Of a stretch of DNA of 64,000 nt, positions 35,451-43,910 are shown piece by piece. A program made the position numbers and the translations under genes. How positions within the stretch are numbered: position 1 is the stretch's first letter; each line of letters opens with the position of its first letter. The notes below the pieces were generated by a model that did not search any database, had not been told where the DNA came from, and saw nothing but the letters and a program-made list of their open reading frames with translations. The DNA is from UBA7703 sp034926785 (lineage in GTDB: Bacteria > Bacillota > Clostridia > Christensenellales > CAG-138), in contig JAYFQU010000017.1 of the NCBI GenBank assembly GCA_034926785.1, forward strand, positions 51,776 to 115,775, written 5' to 3'.

Positions 35451-36521
35451 ATGCGTCTTTTGATCATCAACCCCGGCGCGACCTCAACCAAAATCGCGGT
35501 TTACGAAGACGAATCCGAGGTCTATCAGGAGTCCGTTTTGCATGCGCCGGATGTGATCTCCGGCTATGCGCATATCATCGACCAGCTTCCCTTTCGCGAG
35601 GAGCTGGTGCGCGCGGCACTCGCCCGCGCGGGTTATGCCGTCGCATCCTTTCAGGCGGTTTGCAGCCGCGGAGGGCTGCTCCGACACATCCCCTCCGGCA
35701 CATACGCCATCGACGAGGCGGTGATTCATGACATCCAGCATCCGCCTTTTGGCGAGCATGCTTCCTCCCTCGGTCCCGTCATCGCCTGGTCGATCGCCCG
35801 CGAGGCCGGCATCCCTGCCTATCTGGTCGATCCCGTCTCCGTGGATGAAATGCAGCCGCTTGCACGCGTCTCAGGCCTCAAGGGCGTCGAGCGGGAGAGC
35901 TTTTTTCACGCGCTGAATCAGAAGGCGGTTGCCCGTAAGGCCTCGGCCGACCTTGGCAAGCCCTATGAATCACTTAATATGATCGTTGTCCATATGGGCG
36001 GCGGCGTCTCCGTTGCCGCGCATGAGAAGGGCCGTGTGGTGGATGTTTATAACGTTCGCGACGAGGGCAGTTTCTCGCTCGACCGCGCGGGGTCGCTCCC
36101 CGTCAACGCGGTGGTCAATCTTTGCTTCTCCGGTACGGGCAAGGAGGATATCAAGCGCAGGCTCTCCTTCGAGAGCGGTGTGTTTTCCTATCTCGGTACG
36201 CGTGATTTTCGCGAGGTGGAGCGGCGCATGCTGGAAGGCGACGCTGAGGCGGCGCTGATCTTCCGCGCAATGGCCTACCAACACGCCAAGGACATCGGCG
36301 CGATGGCCGCCGTGCTTCGTTTCTCGGTGGATGCCATCCTGCTCACGGGAGGCATCGCATACTCCGATCGATTTTGCGCCGAGATCTCCGGCTATGTGGA
36401 AAAAATCGCCCCGATCCTTCGCTATCCAGGCGAAGAGGAGATGAAATCGCTCGCGCTTGGCGCGCTTCGCGTGTTGCGCGGCGAAGCGCCGCAGACGTAT
36501 CCTGCCTCCATTTTGCAATGA
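35451..36521 (+). CDS. buk: Butyrate kinase / branched-chain fatty-acid kinase
   Basis: 356 residues, ASKHA acetokinase fold: RLLIINPGATSTKIAVYEDE at the start, FQAVCSRGGLL, IVVHMGGGVSVAAHEKGRVVD, and VDAILLTGGIAYS. It moves the phosphate of an acyl-phosphate to ADP, making ATP and a free acid. Family members accept butyrate, isobutyrate, isovalerate or valerate. ATG 35451 has GGAGGAAGC upstream; the longer ORF was rejected. First gene of the buk-ptb-iorAB-aminotransferase operon. Confidence 0.94.
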   Translation: MRLLIINPGATSTKIAVYEDESEVYQESVLHAPDVISGYAHIIDQLPFREELVRAALARAGYAVASFQAVCSRGGLLRHIPSGTYAIDEAVIHDIQHPPFGEHASSLGPVIAWSIAREAGIPAYLVDPVSVDEMQPLARVSGLKGVERESFFHALNQKAVARKASADLGKPYESLNMIVVHMGGGVSVAAHEKGRVVDVYNVRDEGSFSLDRAGSLPVNAVVNLCFSGTGKEDIKRRLSFESGVFSYLGTRDFREVERRMLEGDAEAALIFRAMAYQHAKDIGAMAAVLRFSVDAILLTGGIAYSDRFCAEISGYVEKIAPILRYPGEEEMKSLALGALRVLRGEAPQTYPASILQ

Positions 36522-36584
36522 CGCAGCCCTTCTTTGGGCTGTTTTTCATTGCGCATCCTATTCTGTCAAAAAGGAGACCATTGT

Positions 36585-37490
36585 ATGAAGCATACCCTGA
36601 ATGAATTTGTCGAGCAGGCGGCGGGGTTGTCGCTTTGCGTCGCGGTCGCCGCCGCACACGACGAAGAGGTGCTCGAATCGCTGATTGCGGCACGGGACAA
36701 GGGCATCTGCACCGCGCGGCTCTATGGCAAAGCGGCCGAGATACGCAGGCTGCTCGCAAAGCTCCAAGCGGACGAGGCGGGCTTTACGATCCTCGAGCCG
36801 GAGGATGGCAGCGACGAAGCCTGCGCGCGCGCGGCGGTCTCCGCCGTAGAGCGCGGCGAAGCGGATTATCTCATGAAGGGGATTCTGAATACCACCATCT
36901 TCCTCCGCGCGGTGGTGCACTCCGCCTTGTTGACGGGTGGGATGCTGTCGCATGTAATGATCTTCGAACTGCCTACCTATCCCAAGCTGCTCTATATCAG
37001 CGACGGGGCAATGAATCCCGCGCCGGATTATGAGCGAAAACGCGTCATTTTGGAAAACGCCGCTCGACTTTTGCAGTTGATCGGGTATAATACCATAAAC
37101 GCGGCCTGCATCAGTGGCAGCGAGGTGGTCAGCGAGAAAATTCTATCCACGCTGGACGCCAAAGCGCTGAGCGAACTTGACTGGAGCCGCTACCACATGA
37201 ACGTATTCGGCCCTGCCGCGCTGGACCTCGCCATCAGCCGCGAAGCCTGCGTGCATAAGAAATATACCGCCGTTGGCGCTGGCGATGCGGATCTCCTGCT
37301 CATGCCAAACTATGAGACTGGCAACTGCTTCGGCAAGTCGCTGACCTATTTTGCGCATGCGCGCACCGCGGGTCTCGTCCTCGGCGCGAAATGCCCGATC
37401 GTGCTCGTCTCCCGCGCGGATACGGCGGACGCGAAGCTCACCTCCCTTGCGCTCGGCGCACTCGCGTCACACGGAGGGATGCAAGCATGA
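36585..37490 (+). CDS. ptb: Phosphate butyryltransferase
   Basis: 301 residues of the phosphate acyltransferase family: VAVAAAHDEEVLESLIAARD, then GEADYLMKGILNTTIFLRAV, LSHVMIFELPTYPKLLYISDGAMNPAPD and a C-terminal AKCPIVLVSRAD. It swaps CoA for phosphate on a short acyl group, giving the substrate of Buk. AAAGGAGA precedes ATG 36585. The gene order buk-ptb is reversed compared with Clostridium acetobutylicum, and it overlaps iorA by four bases. Confidence 0.93.
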   Translation: MKHTLNEFVEQAAGLSLCVAVAAAHDEEVLESLIAARDKGICTARLYGKAAEIRRLLAKLQADEAGFTILEPEDGSDEACARAAVSAVERGEADYLMKGILNTTIFLRAVVHSALLTGGMLSHVMIFELPTYPKLLYISDGAMNPAPDYERKRVILENAARLLQLIGYNTINAACISGSEVVSEKILSTLDAKALSELDWSRYHMNVFGPAALDLAISREACVHKKYTAVGAGDADLLLMPNYETGNCFGKSLTYFAHARTAGLVLGAKCPIVLVSRADTADAKLTSLALGALASHGGMQA

Positions 37491-39262
37491 GCACGAGCAA
37501 GCAACTGTTGACCGGAAACGAAGCGATCGCGCGCGGCGCATTTGAAGCGGGCGTCACCGTCTGCTCCGCCTACCCCGGCACGCCGAGCACCGAAATCTTT
37601 GAAAACCTCGCGCAATATCAGGATGTCCTGTACGCGGAATGGGCGCCGAATGAGAAGGTCGCCACCGAGGTCGCCTATGGCGCCTGCATCGCGAATTCGC
37701 GTTCCCTTACGGCGATGAAGCACGTCGGCCTGAACGTTGCCGCCGACCTGGTCTTCACCGCCGCCTACAACGGCGTAGGCGCGGGGTTTGTCATCGTCAC
37801 GGCGGACGACCCGGATATGCACTCCTCGCAAAACGAGCAGGACAACCGGCGCTATGCCCCGTTTGCCAAAATTCCGCTCATTGAACCCTCCGACTCGCAG
37901 GAATGCAAGGACTTTATAAAGGAGGCCTATTCCATCTCCGAGCGGTTCAATACCCCCGTGCTGTTTCGCACCACAACGCGTGTCAGTCACAGCAAGAGCC
38001 TGGTTTCTCTCGGCGAGCGCGAGGAGCCGGCCCCCGCGCAATATATGCGCAATATCCCGAAATATATCTGCACGCCCGCCTTCGCGCGGCAGCACCGGCC
38101 GGAGCTTGAGGAAAAGATCAAGGCTCTGGAAGCATACGCCAATACAAGCCCGCTCAATGTGATGGAGCTCAACGGCGGCAAAATCGGTGTGCTTTCCTCT
38201 TCCATTGCGTATCAATACGCCAAGGAGGTCTTCCCGGCGGATACATCGTTCCTGAAACTTGGTTTTACCTGGCCACTGCCGATGGATCTGATCCGCGATT
38301 TCGTCTCCCAGGTGGAGACGCTCTATGTTGTGGAAGAGCTTGAACCATTTCTGGAGGAGCAGCTCCGCATGGCAGGCATCCCGTGCATCGGCAAGCGCGT
38401 CATACCGCCGATGTTTGAGTTGAATCCGGAGATTGTGCGCCGCGGCGTATTCGGAACCGAACCCGAAACCGCGGAGCTCAACGTCAAGATGGTCTCCCGT
38501 CCCCCGGCGCTGTGCCCCGGTTGCCCGCACCGCGGATTTTTCTATGTCATGAGTAAGCGCAAGGATTTTGTGATCTCCGGCGACATTGGCTGCTACACAC
38601 TCGGATATGCCGCGCCGCTCTCGGCGATGGACACCTGCGCGTGTATGGGCGGCGGTTTCTCACTCGGCATGGGGATGTCCAAAGCGTTTGCCATGCAGGG
38701 GATCACCGATAAAAAGGTTTTCGGCGTGGTTGGCGATTCCACATTTTTTCATAGCGGGCTCACCGGCGCGGTGGAAATTCTCTACAACAAGGGTCGCATG
38801 ATTCCATGCGTGCTGGATAACTCCATCACCGGAATGACGGGGCATCAGGACAACCCCGGAACAGGGTTCACGCTCGGTGGGGAGATCGCGAATAAAATTC
38901 CGATTGAAGATGTACTGAAAAGCTTCGGCTATGGAACGCTCATCGTCGTAGATCCGCAGGATATCAAGGCCATGCAACAAGCGGTTGACGATGCCCTCGC
39001 AAGTGAGGTCCCCGCCGCCATCATCGTGCGCAGGCCATGCCTGCTGATCAAGCGAATCAAACACGACATTGGCAAATGCGTGGTCGATCGGGATCAGTGC
39101 CGCGGCTGCAAGATGTGCCTCAAGGTTGCCTGCCCCGCAATCCATATGCGGGATGGCAAGACCGAAATTGACCAGACCCTTTGCGCGGGCTGCAAGGTCT
39201 GCGCGCAGGTCTGCCCCTTTGGCGCAATCTCCCGCGTCGGCGAAGAGCGGAAAGGAGAATGA
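37487..39262 (+). CDS. iorA: Indolepyruvate ferredoxin oxidoreductase, alpha subunit
   Basis: 591 residues. It oxidatively decarboxylates aryl- or other 2-oxo acids to acyl-CoA and CO2, reducing ferredoxin. N-terminal pyrimidine-binding domain (SAYPGTPSTEIFENLA, TADDPDMHSSQNEQDNR), TPP/metal domain around CPGCPHRGFFY, GDIGCYTLGYAAPLSAMDTC and VGDSTFFHSGLTGAVE, and two C-terminal [4Fe-4S] motifs (CRGCKMCLKVACP, CAGCKVCAQVCPFGA). ATG 37487 has GGAGGG upstream. It needs IorB, encoded next. Confidence 0.95.
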   Translation: MSTSKQLLTGNEAIARGAFEAGVTVCSAYPGTPSTEIFENLAQYQDVLYAEWAPNEKVATEVAYGACIANSRSLTAMKHVGLNVAADLVFTAAYNGVGAGFVIVTADDPDMHSSQNEQDNRRYAPFAKIPLIEPSDSQECKDFIKEAYSISERFNTPVLFRTTTRVSHSKSLVSLGEREEPAPAQYMRNIPKYICTPAFARQHRPELEEKIKALEAYANTSPLNVMELNGGKIGVLSSSIAYQYAKEVFPADTSFLKLGFTWPLPMDLIRDFVSQVETLYVVEELEPFLEEQLRMAGIPCIGKRVIPPMFELNPEIVRRGVFGTEPETAELNVKMVSRPPALCPGCPHRGFFYVMSKRKDFVISGDIGCYTLGYAAPLSAMDTCACMGGGFSLGMGMSKAFAMQGITDKKVFGVVGDSTFFHSGLTGAVEILYNKGRMIPCVLDNSITGMTGHQDNPGTGFTLGGEIANKIPIEDVLKSFGYGTLIVVDPQDIKAMQQAVDDALASEVPAAIIVRRPCLLIKRIKHDIGKCVVDRDQCRGCKMCLKVACPAIHMRDGKTEIDQTLCAGCKVCAQVCPFGAISRVGEERKGE

Positions 39263-39267
39263 GGGCT

Positions 39268-39852
39268 ATGACGGCATTTACAGGAAACAGCATTCTCATC
39301 TGCGGAGTCGGCGGCCAGGGCACGCTGCTCATGAGTAAAACCCTGACCGCGGGTCTTGTGCAGGCGGGGTACGACGTCAAGATGAGCGAGGTGCACGGCA
39401 TGGCGCAGCGAGGCGGCTCCGTCTCCACGCAGGTGCGCTATGGGGAGAAGATCTATTCCCCCATCATCGGAAGAGGCGAGGCGGATGTCCTCGTCGCCTT
39501 TGAAAAACTAGAAGCCGTGCGCTATTCCGGTCTGTTGAGACCCGGAGGCCTCGCGCTGATCAACGACTATGAGGTAATGCCTCTGCCTGTCGCCAGCGGC
39601 GCGGCGGAATATCCGCAGAACATCGCCGAGGAGATGCGCCGTGCGTTTGACACGCGCATCATCCCCGCGAGTGCCATTGCGTCGGGGCTTGGCAATATTC
39701 GCTGCACCAATATCGTTCTGCTCGGCGCGCTCGTCCGCGCGTTTCATCTGGAGTCCATCGATTGGAACGCCGCGTTGACCGAGTCCGTACCGCCCAAGGT
39801 GCTCCCCCTCAACCTCGCCGCGTTCGATGCGGGCTACCGGTTTGAGGCCTGA
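39268..39852 (+). CDS. iorB: Indolepyruvate ferredoxin oxidoreductase, beta subunit
   Basis: 194 residues, gamma-type 2-oxoacid oxidoreductase domain: ILICGVGGQGTLLMSKTL, MSEVHGMAQRGGSVSTQVRYG and a C-terminal NIRCTNIVLLGALV. It completes IorA in the heteromeric enzyme. ATG 39268 has a GGAG/GAGGG purine run just upstream; earlier in-frame starts lie inside iorA. Confidence 0.94.
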   Translation: MTAFTGNSILICGVGGQGTLLMSKTLTAGLVQAGYDVKMSEVHGMAQRGGSVSTQVRYGEKIYSPIIGRGEADVLVAFEKLEAVRYSGLLRPGGLALINDYEVMPLPVASGAAEYPQNIAEEMRRAFDTRIIPASAIASGLGNIRCTNIVLLGALVRAFHLESIDWNAALTESVPPKVLPLNLAAFDAGYRFEA

Positions 39853-39929
39853 ACCTGCCGCTCCTGGCAGGAAAAAGCACGGGCAATAGAATATATCTCA
39901 ACCCGTCACCGGGTTCTGTCAGGGAGGCT

Positions 39930-41135
39930 ATGCAACCAATGGTATCAAAAGACATGCTCCAGTTGGGGCGCGTGCGCTCCGCCATCCGTGAGCTCTTTGA
40001 GTTCGGGCGCAAGCGTGCCGCCGTGGTCGGCGAGGAGAATATCTATGATTTTTCCCTCGGGAATCCCTCTGTCCCGCCGCCTCAGGCGCTCACGGAGGAG
40101 ATGGTTCGCCTGCTCAACACCTCGGACCCTTCCGCTCTGCACGGCTACACCAGCGCGCCGGGTGCAAACGACGTTCGGGACGCCATTGCAAACAACCTCA
40201 ACCTGCGCTTCGGCACCTCGTTTACCCGCCGTAATCTCTATATTTCCTGCGGCGCGGCGGCTGCGCTAACCTCCATCCTCCGCGCGCTGACGGCGGAGCA
40301 AGGGACAGAATTCATCGCAATCGCGCCCTATTTCCCGGAATATGGTTGTTTTGCGGCGACCGCAGGCGGAAAACTCGTGGTGGTAGAGCCGGATATGGAG
40401 CGGTTTCAGATCAACTTCTCCGCGCTGGAGCGGGCGATCAACGCGCATACGCAGGCTGTGATCATCAACTCGCCGAACAATCCTTCCGGCGTGATTTACT
40501 CCGAGGAAACGATTCAGCAACTTTCGGCCTTGCTGCGTCAGAAAAGCGGCGCTCTCGGGCACACCGTCTATCTCATCTCGGACGAGCCCTACCGCGAGCT
40601 GAACTATACCGATTTGCCCGTTCCGTTCGTCACAGATTTTTACGATGCGGCGATCATCTCCTATTCCTATTCCAAGAGTTTATCCCTACCGGGAGACCGC
40701 ATCGGTTATGTGCTTCTCGGCAACGATATGCCGGAGTTTGATGATGTCTACGACGCAATCGCGGGCAGCGCGCGCGTTCAGGGCTATGTTTGCGCCCCGT
40801 CGCTGCTGCAAAAAACGATTGGCCGTGCGGCGGAGCTCAACCTCATGCCGGACCTTTCGAGCTATCGAAAAAACCGCGACGCGCTCTATGAAGGGTTATG
40901 CGCATTCGGCTATCGCTGCATGCCGCCGGATGGCGCGTTCTATCTTTTTCTGGAAGCGCCGGGCGGAGACGGAGACGCGTTTGCCGAGGCAGCGAAATGC
41001 GAGGATATCCTGATCGTATCGGGGCGCAGTTTCGGCTGTCCGTCCTATGTGCGCATCGCTTACTGCGTCTCCTATGAAACCATCGTCCGCTCCCTTCCGG
41101 GGTTCGGCCGGCTGTATCATCAGTTCTGCAAATAG
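39930..41135 (+). CDS. PLP-dependent aminotransferase, class I (AspC/TyrB-like)
   Basis: 401 residues. YDFSLGNPSVPPP and GYTSAPGANDVRDAIA at the start, INSPNNPSGVIYS, LISDEPYRELNY, and the PLP Lys249 in SYSYSKSLSLPGDRIGY. It converts an amino acid to its 2-oxo acid. Being the last gene after iorAB, it probably feeds that enzyme; aromatic or branched-chain amino acids are likely but not shown. AGGGAGG precedes ATG 39930. Two small hairpins in the 77-base gap after iorB lack T-runs. Confidence 0.9.
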   Translation: MQPMVSKDMLQLGRVRSAIRELFEFGRKRAAVVGEENIYDFSLGNPSVPPPQALTEEMVRLLNTSDPSALHGYTSAPGANDVRDAIANNLNLRFGTSFTRRNLYISCGAAAALTSILRALTAEQGTEFIAIAPYFPEYGCFAATAGGKLVVVEPDMERFQINFSALERAINAHTQAVIINSPNNPSGVIYSEETIQQLSALLRQKSGALGHTVYLISDEPYRELNYTDLPVPFVTDFYDAAIISYSYSKSLSLPGDRIGYVLLGNDMPEFDDVYDAIAGSARVQGYVCAPSLLQKTIGRAAELNLMPDLSSYRKNRDALYEGLCAFGYRCMPPDGAFYLFLEAPGGDGDAFAEAAKCEDILIVSGRSFGCPSYVRIAYCVSYETIVRSLPGFGRLYHQFCK

Positions 41136-41154
41136 CAATCAATAGCGCAGGTAA

Positions 41155-41190
41155 AACGCCGCGGGATTTCTCCTGCGGCGTTAGTGTTTT
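41155..41190. terminator. Bidirectional terminator after the aminotransferase and tupC
   Basis: AACGCCGC / GCGGCGTT arms with T-runs on both strands (GTTTTTAC on plus, TTTTACC on minus). Confidence 0.75.
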
Positions 41191-41199
41191 TACCTCTTT

Positions 41200-41877
41200 T
41201 TAGATTCTCCAGTGCCGGAGAAACAGCTGTGTGGCCTCGCCCTTGGGCTCCCGCAGCACCTGCATGGTCTCCCCGTCCTCCACGATTCTACCGTCCGTCA
41301 GGACAATCGTGCGGGTCGAGAGCCGAAGCGCCTGTGTCGGCGCATGAGAGGAGAACAGCAGCGTGCAGTTCGTCGCCTCGCAGTAGTCCTGTAAAACCCG
41401 CTCCAAGCGGTCTACGGCCTGAATATCCGCGCTCGCGGTCGGTTCATCCAGCAGCAGCAGCCGGTGCGGCCGCGCGATGATGCGCGCGAGAGCCATGCGC
41501 TGCACCTCGCCGCCGGAGAGGCGCTTTCCGCGCGCGGCTCTGAGGTGAATCAGCCCTACGCTCTCCAACGCTTCGCGCATCCGCTGCCGCTGATTTGGCA
41601 GCCCCTCCAGCGCCAATAGAACGTTCTGTTCAACGCTAAGATCAAAAGCATAGGGCTTTTGCGGCAGATAGGCAATCTCCCTTCTGCTCAGTCCCAAGAG
41701 AGAAACGGTCCCTTCGTCCGCTAGGAGCGTTCCCGCGAGCAGGCGAATCAGCGTGCTCTTGCCGGAACCGTTTGGGCCGATCAACGCAACCCGCTCGCCC
41801 TGCGCAATCTGCAGCGAGGGGATATCCAGCACGCAGCGCGCATCATAACGCTTTTTCAAGCCTTTGATCTCCATCAT
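41200..41877 (-). CDS. tupC: Tungstate-type ABC transporter ATP-binding protein
   Basis: 225 residues: Walker A IGPNGSGKST, Q-loop LPQKPYAF, signature RLSGGEVQRMALARII, Walker B LLLLDEPTASAD, switch SSHAPTQAL. No regulatory C-terminal domain of the ModC kind. It overlaps the permease gene by four bases. The oxyanion assignment rests on the neighbouring TupA-like and TupB-like genes. Confidence 0.9.
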   Translation of the reverse strand: MMEIKGLKKRYDARCVLDIPSLQIAQGERVALIGPNGSGKSTLIRLLAGTLLADEGTVSLLGLSRREIAYLPQKPYAFDLSVEQNVLLALEGLPNQRQRMREALESVGLIHLRAARGKRLSGGEVQRMALARIIARPHRLLLLDEPTASADIQAVDRLERVLQDYCEATNCTLLFSSHAPTQALRLSTRTIVLTDGRIVEDGETMQVLREPKGEATQLFLRHWRI

Positions 41878-42560
41878 AACACCGCGCTCCTCTGCAACAG
41901 ATGCGCCAAAACATTGACGGCCAGCGAGATGATCAGCAGCAGAATCCCCAATGCGAGCGCATATTGAAAGTCGCCGATGTTGGTATACATCATGATCGCG
42001 GTTGTCATCACGTTTGTCTTGTACGCAATCGCCCCGCCGACCATAGAAACCGCGCCAACCTCCGCCATTGCGCGGCCGAATCCGAGCAGGTAGGTGGAAA
42101 CCAGCGCATACTTGCTCTCGTTGAGCGTGAGCAGAAAGGTCTTCCCGCGCGAAAGCCCAATCCCGCGTGCGGTTTCACGGATCTCCCCGATCAGGGGTGC
42201 AATCGCGGTTTCCATGCTCCCCGCAATAACAGGCGTAATGAGGATTACCTGCGCGACAATCATCCCCGTAATGGTGAACAGCAGCTTCAAGCCACGCAGA
42301 GGGCCAACGCCCGAAAAGAGCAGATAGCACAGCAACCCGCAGACCACGGGCGGCAGCCCCATGAGCGTGCGGTTGAGAATGATCAGTCCCCGTCTTCCGG
42401 GAAAGCGCGCGCTGGCGAGCAGCACGCCATACGGCGCCCCCAGAAGGAGCGCCGTACAAGAGCTGAAGAGTGTCATCCTCAGCGTAACCGATACTATGCT
42501 GTTGAGCAGCGGATCGCCCGAAAAAAGCAGGCTGATCGCGCGCTCCAAAGCGTCGCCCAC
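41874..42560 (-). CDS. tupB: Tungstate-type ABC transporter permease
   Basis: 228 residues, about five or six membrane segments. The coupling loop is ETARGIGLSRGKTFLLTLNESKYAL, and the LMGLPPVVCGLLCYLLFSGVGPLRG region is typical of TupB/WtpB. Start is GTG at 42560, with GGAGGG ten bases upstream, overlapping the end of the binding-protein unit closely. It should import tungstate or molybdate into the cytoplasm. Confidence 0.9.
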   Translation of the reverse strand: MGDALERAISLLFSGDPLLNSIVSVTLRMTLFSSCTALLLGAPYGVLLASARFPGRRGLIILNRTLMGLPPVVCGLLCYLLFSGVGPLRGLKLLFTITGMIVAQVILITPVIAGSMETAIAPLIGEIRETARGIGLSRGKTFLLTLNESKYALVSTYLLGFGRAMAEVGAVSMVGGAIAYKTNVMTTAIMMYTNIGDFQYALALGILLLIISLAVNVLAHLLQRSAVL

Positions 42561-42566
42561 GGAGGA

Positions 42567-43613
42567 TCAGCCCTCCGCGCCGCCGTTCGCTTCAAAGGCA
42601 AGGAATGTCGCTTTATCCGAGAGAATATAGGCCTCCAGCTCGTTTGCCATGGTCAGGCAGACGCCCATGCCCGCGTTGCTGGAAAGATACCAGTCGCTAT
42701 ACGCCGCAACGCTCGCCACATCCGTGGTGATCCCCAGCGACTCCGGCCACAAGGAGACTTCCTTCGTGTGCGTGCCGCTCTGATCCCCGCGCGAAACGAA
42801 GGGGAACTTACCCTCGGCGATGCGCGCAAACGCGTCCTTCACATTCGCCGCCTCAGCGCACTTTGCCGGATCGTCATTCGGACCGACCAGCACAAAATAG
42901 TTATACATAAACGTAAGGCGCTCGGCGCTGTAGCCGTCGAGCAGCTTGGCGTATCCGTCCGCAACGAACTTTTCTTCCTGAGACTTGCTGTGTACGAGAA
43001 TGAGATCCGCGTTGCCCATCGTTGCCGCCGCGATGGCCTTGCCGGTTCCGGCGGAGGATACCTCCACCGTATAGCCATACTTCGCCTCAAACATCGGCAG
43101 CAGATAGGTCAGCAGTCCGCTGTCGTTGACCGATGTGGTCGTGGAGAGGCGAATCGTCCTTGTCGCGTCCGTCGCATCCGGGATCGCCACCGAGGAGACC
43201 GGTTTATCAGGGGTCAAGGTGAAGAGTGCCTCGCCGTATTGGGACACACCGTATCCGGAGATCAGCTGTGCGGCCTCATCGCTCATGAGCCAGTCGATGA
43301 GTGCCTTTGCCCCGATGGTATTGATCGCAACCCCGCTCACCGCTTTGCCGTCCGCGTCCTTGAAGGGCGCCGCGTCATTCACGGCGATGACGGTATAGTT
43401 GTTCTTCATGTCGTCGTCCTGCTCGAGCAGAATCTTGATGCCAAGGCCGTTCTCGCTCACCGCTAGGGTGGGCGCGGCGTCCTGTGCCGCGGCTATGACA
43501 ATCTCCGGCGTAACATCGGCAGAGGGCGTCCCGCTCGCGGCCGGTTTTGCGCATCCAAAGACGGATAACACAACCAGCAACGCAATTGCTACCGCAAAAA
43601 AGCGTTTTCTCAT
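42567..43613 (-). CDS. tupA: Lipoprotein substrate-binding protein, TupA-like with permuted lobe order
   Basis: 348 residues. Lipoprotein signal (FAVAIALLVVLSVFGC, lipid-bearing Cys21). Residues 49-133 resemble the end of ordinary TupA (IKILLEQDDDMKNNYTVIAV, IDWLMSDEAAQLISGYG, EALFTL). The normal TupA start follows at about 154 (IRLSTTTSVNDSGLLTYLLP), then VSSAGTGKAI, DLILVHSKSQEEKFV, FVSRGDQSGTHTKE and MGVCLTMANE, and the chain stops at ILSDKATFLAFEANGG, just where the usual C-terminal part should begin. The pieces are all there but in circularly permuted order. AAGGAGA precedes ATG 43613. It captures tungstate or molybdate outside the membrane. Confidence 0.88.
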   Translation of the reverse strand: MRKRFFAVAIALLVVLSVFGCAKPAASGTPSADVTPEIVIAAAQDAAPTLAVSENGLGIKILLEQDDDMKNNYTVIAVNDAAPFKDADGKAVSGVAINTIGAKALIDWLMSDEAAQLISGYGVSQYGEALFTLTPDKPVSSVAIPDATDATRTIRLSTTTSVNDSGLLTYLLPMFEAKYGYTVEVSSAGTGKAIAAATMGNADLILVHSKSQEEKFVADGYAKLLDGYSAERLTFMYNYFVLVGPNDDPAKCAEAANVKDAFARIAEGKFPFVSRGDQSGTHTKEVSLWPESLGITTDVASVAAYSDWYLSSNAGMGVCLTMANELEAYILSDKATFLAFEANGGAEG

Positions 43614-43690
43614 GATCTGATTCTCCTTTTTGATACAAGGAAAAGGCTCCGACTCGTGCCAGACCGCGCCAAATTCAAAATCGATATGCG

Positions 43691-43783
43691 ATCTCCTTTG
43701 CAAATTCGGCAGGCACGCCCGTTTCCAGCCGTACCCATTGACCAACGCGGCCTCGCGGTATTCGGTCGCGATGATTCGGAGAT
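43691..43783 (-). ncRNA. Candidate Moco/Tuco riboswitch upstream of tupA
   Basis: The leader of the tup genes can close by pairing ATCTCC with GGAGAT 93 bases apart and contains GACCGAATACCG, GGCTGGAAACGGGCGTGCC and TGCCGAA. GGAAACGGGCGTGCC recalls the Moco RNA motif as I remember it, and Moco RNAs occur upstream of molybdate/tungstate transporters. A further GC-rich hairpin before the start could be the expression platform. Assignment is by partial motif and context. Confidence 0.5.
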
Positions 43784-43910
43784 TTTCCTTTTTCTTTGTT
43801 GTCTTCCGGAGTATGAAAAAAGCCGGCGTCTGCCCAGGATATGACGTTTTGTTCGCCCACGAGCACCGGATTCTCATCGCCGCCGGGAGATAGTCAACAG
43901 CTGTATTATT

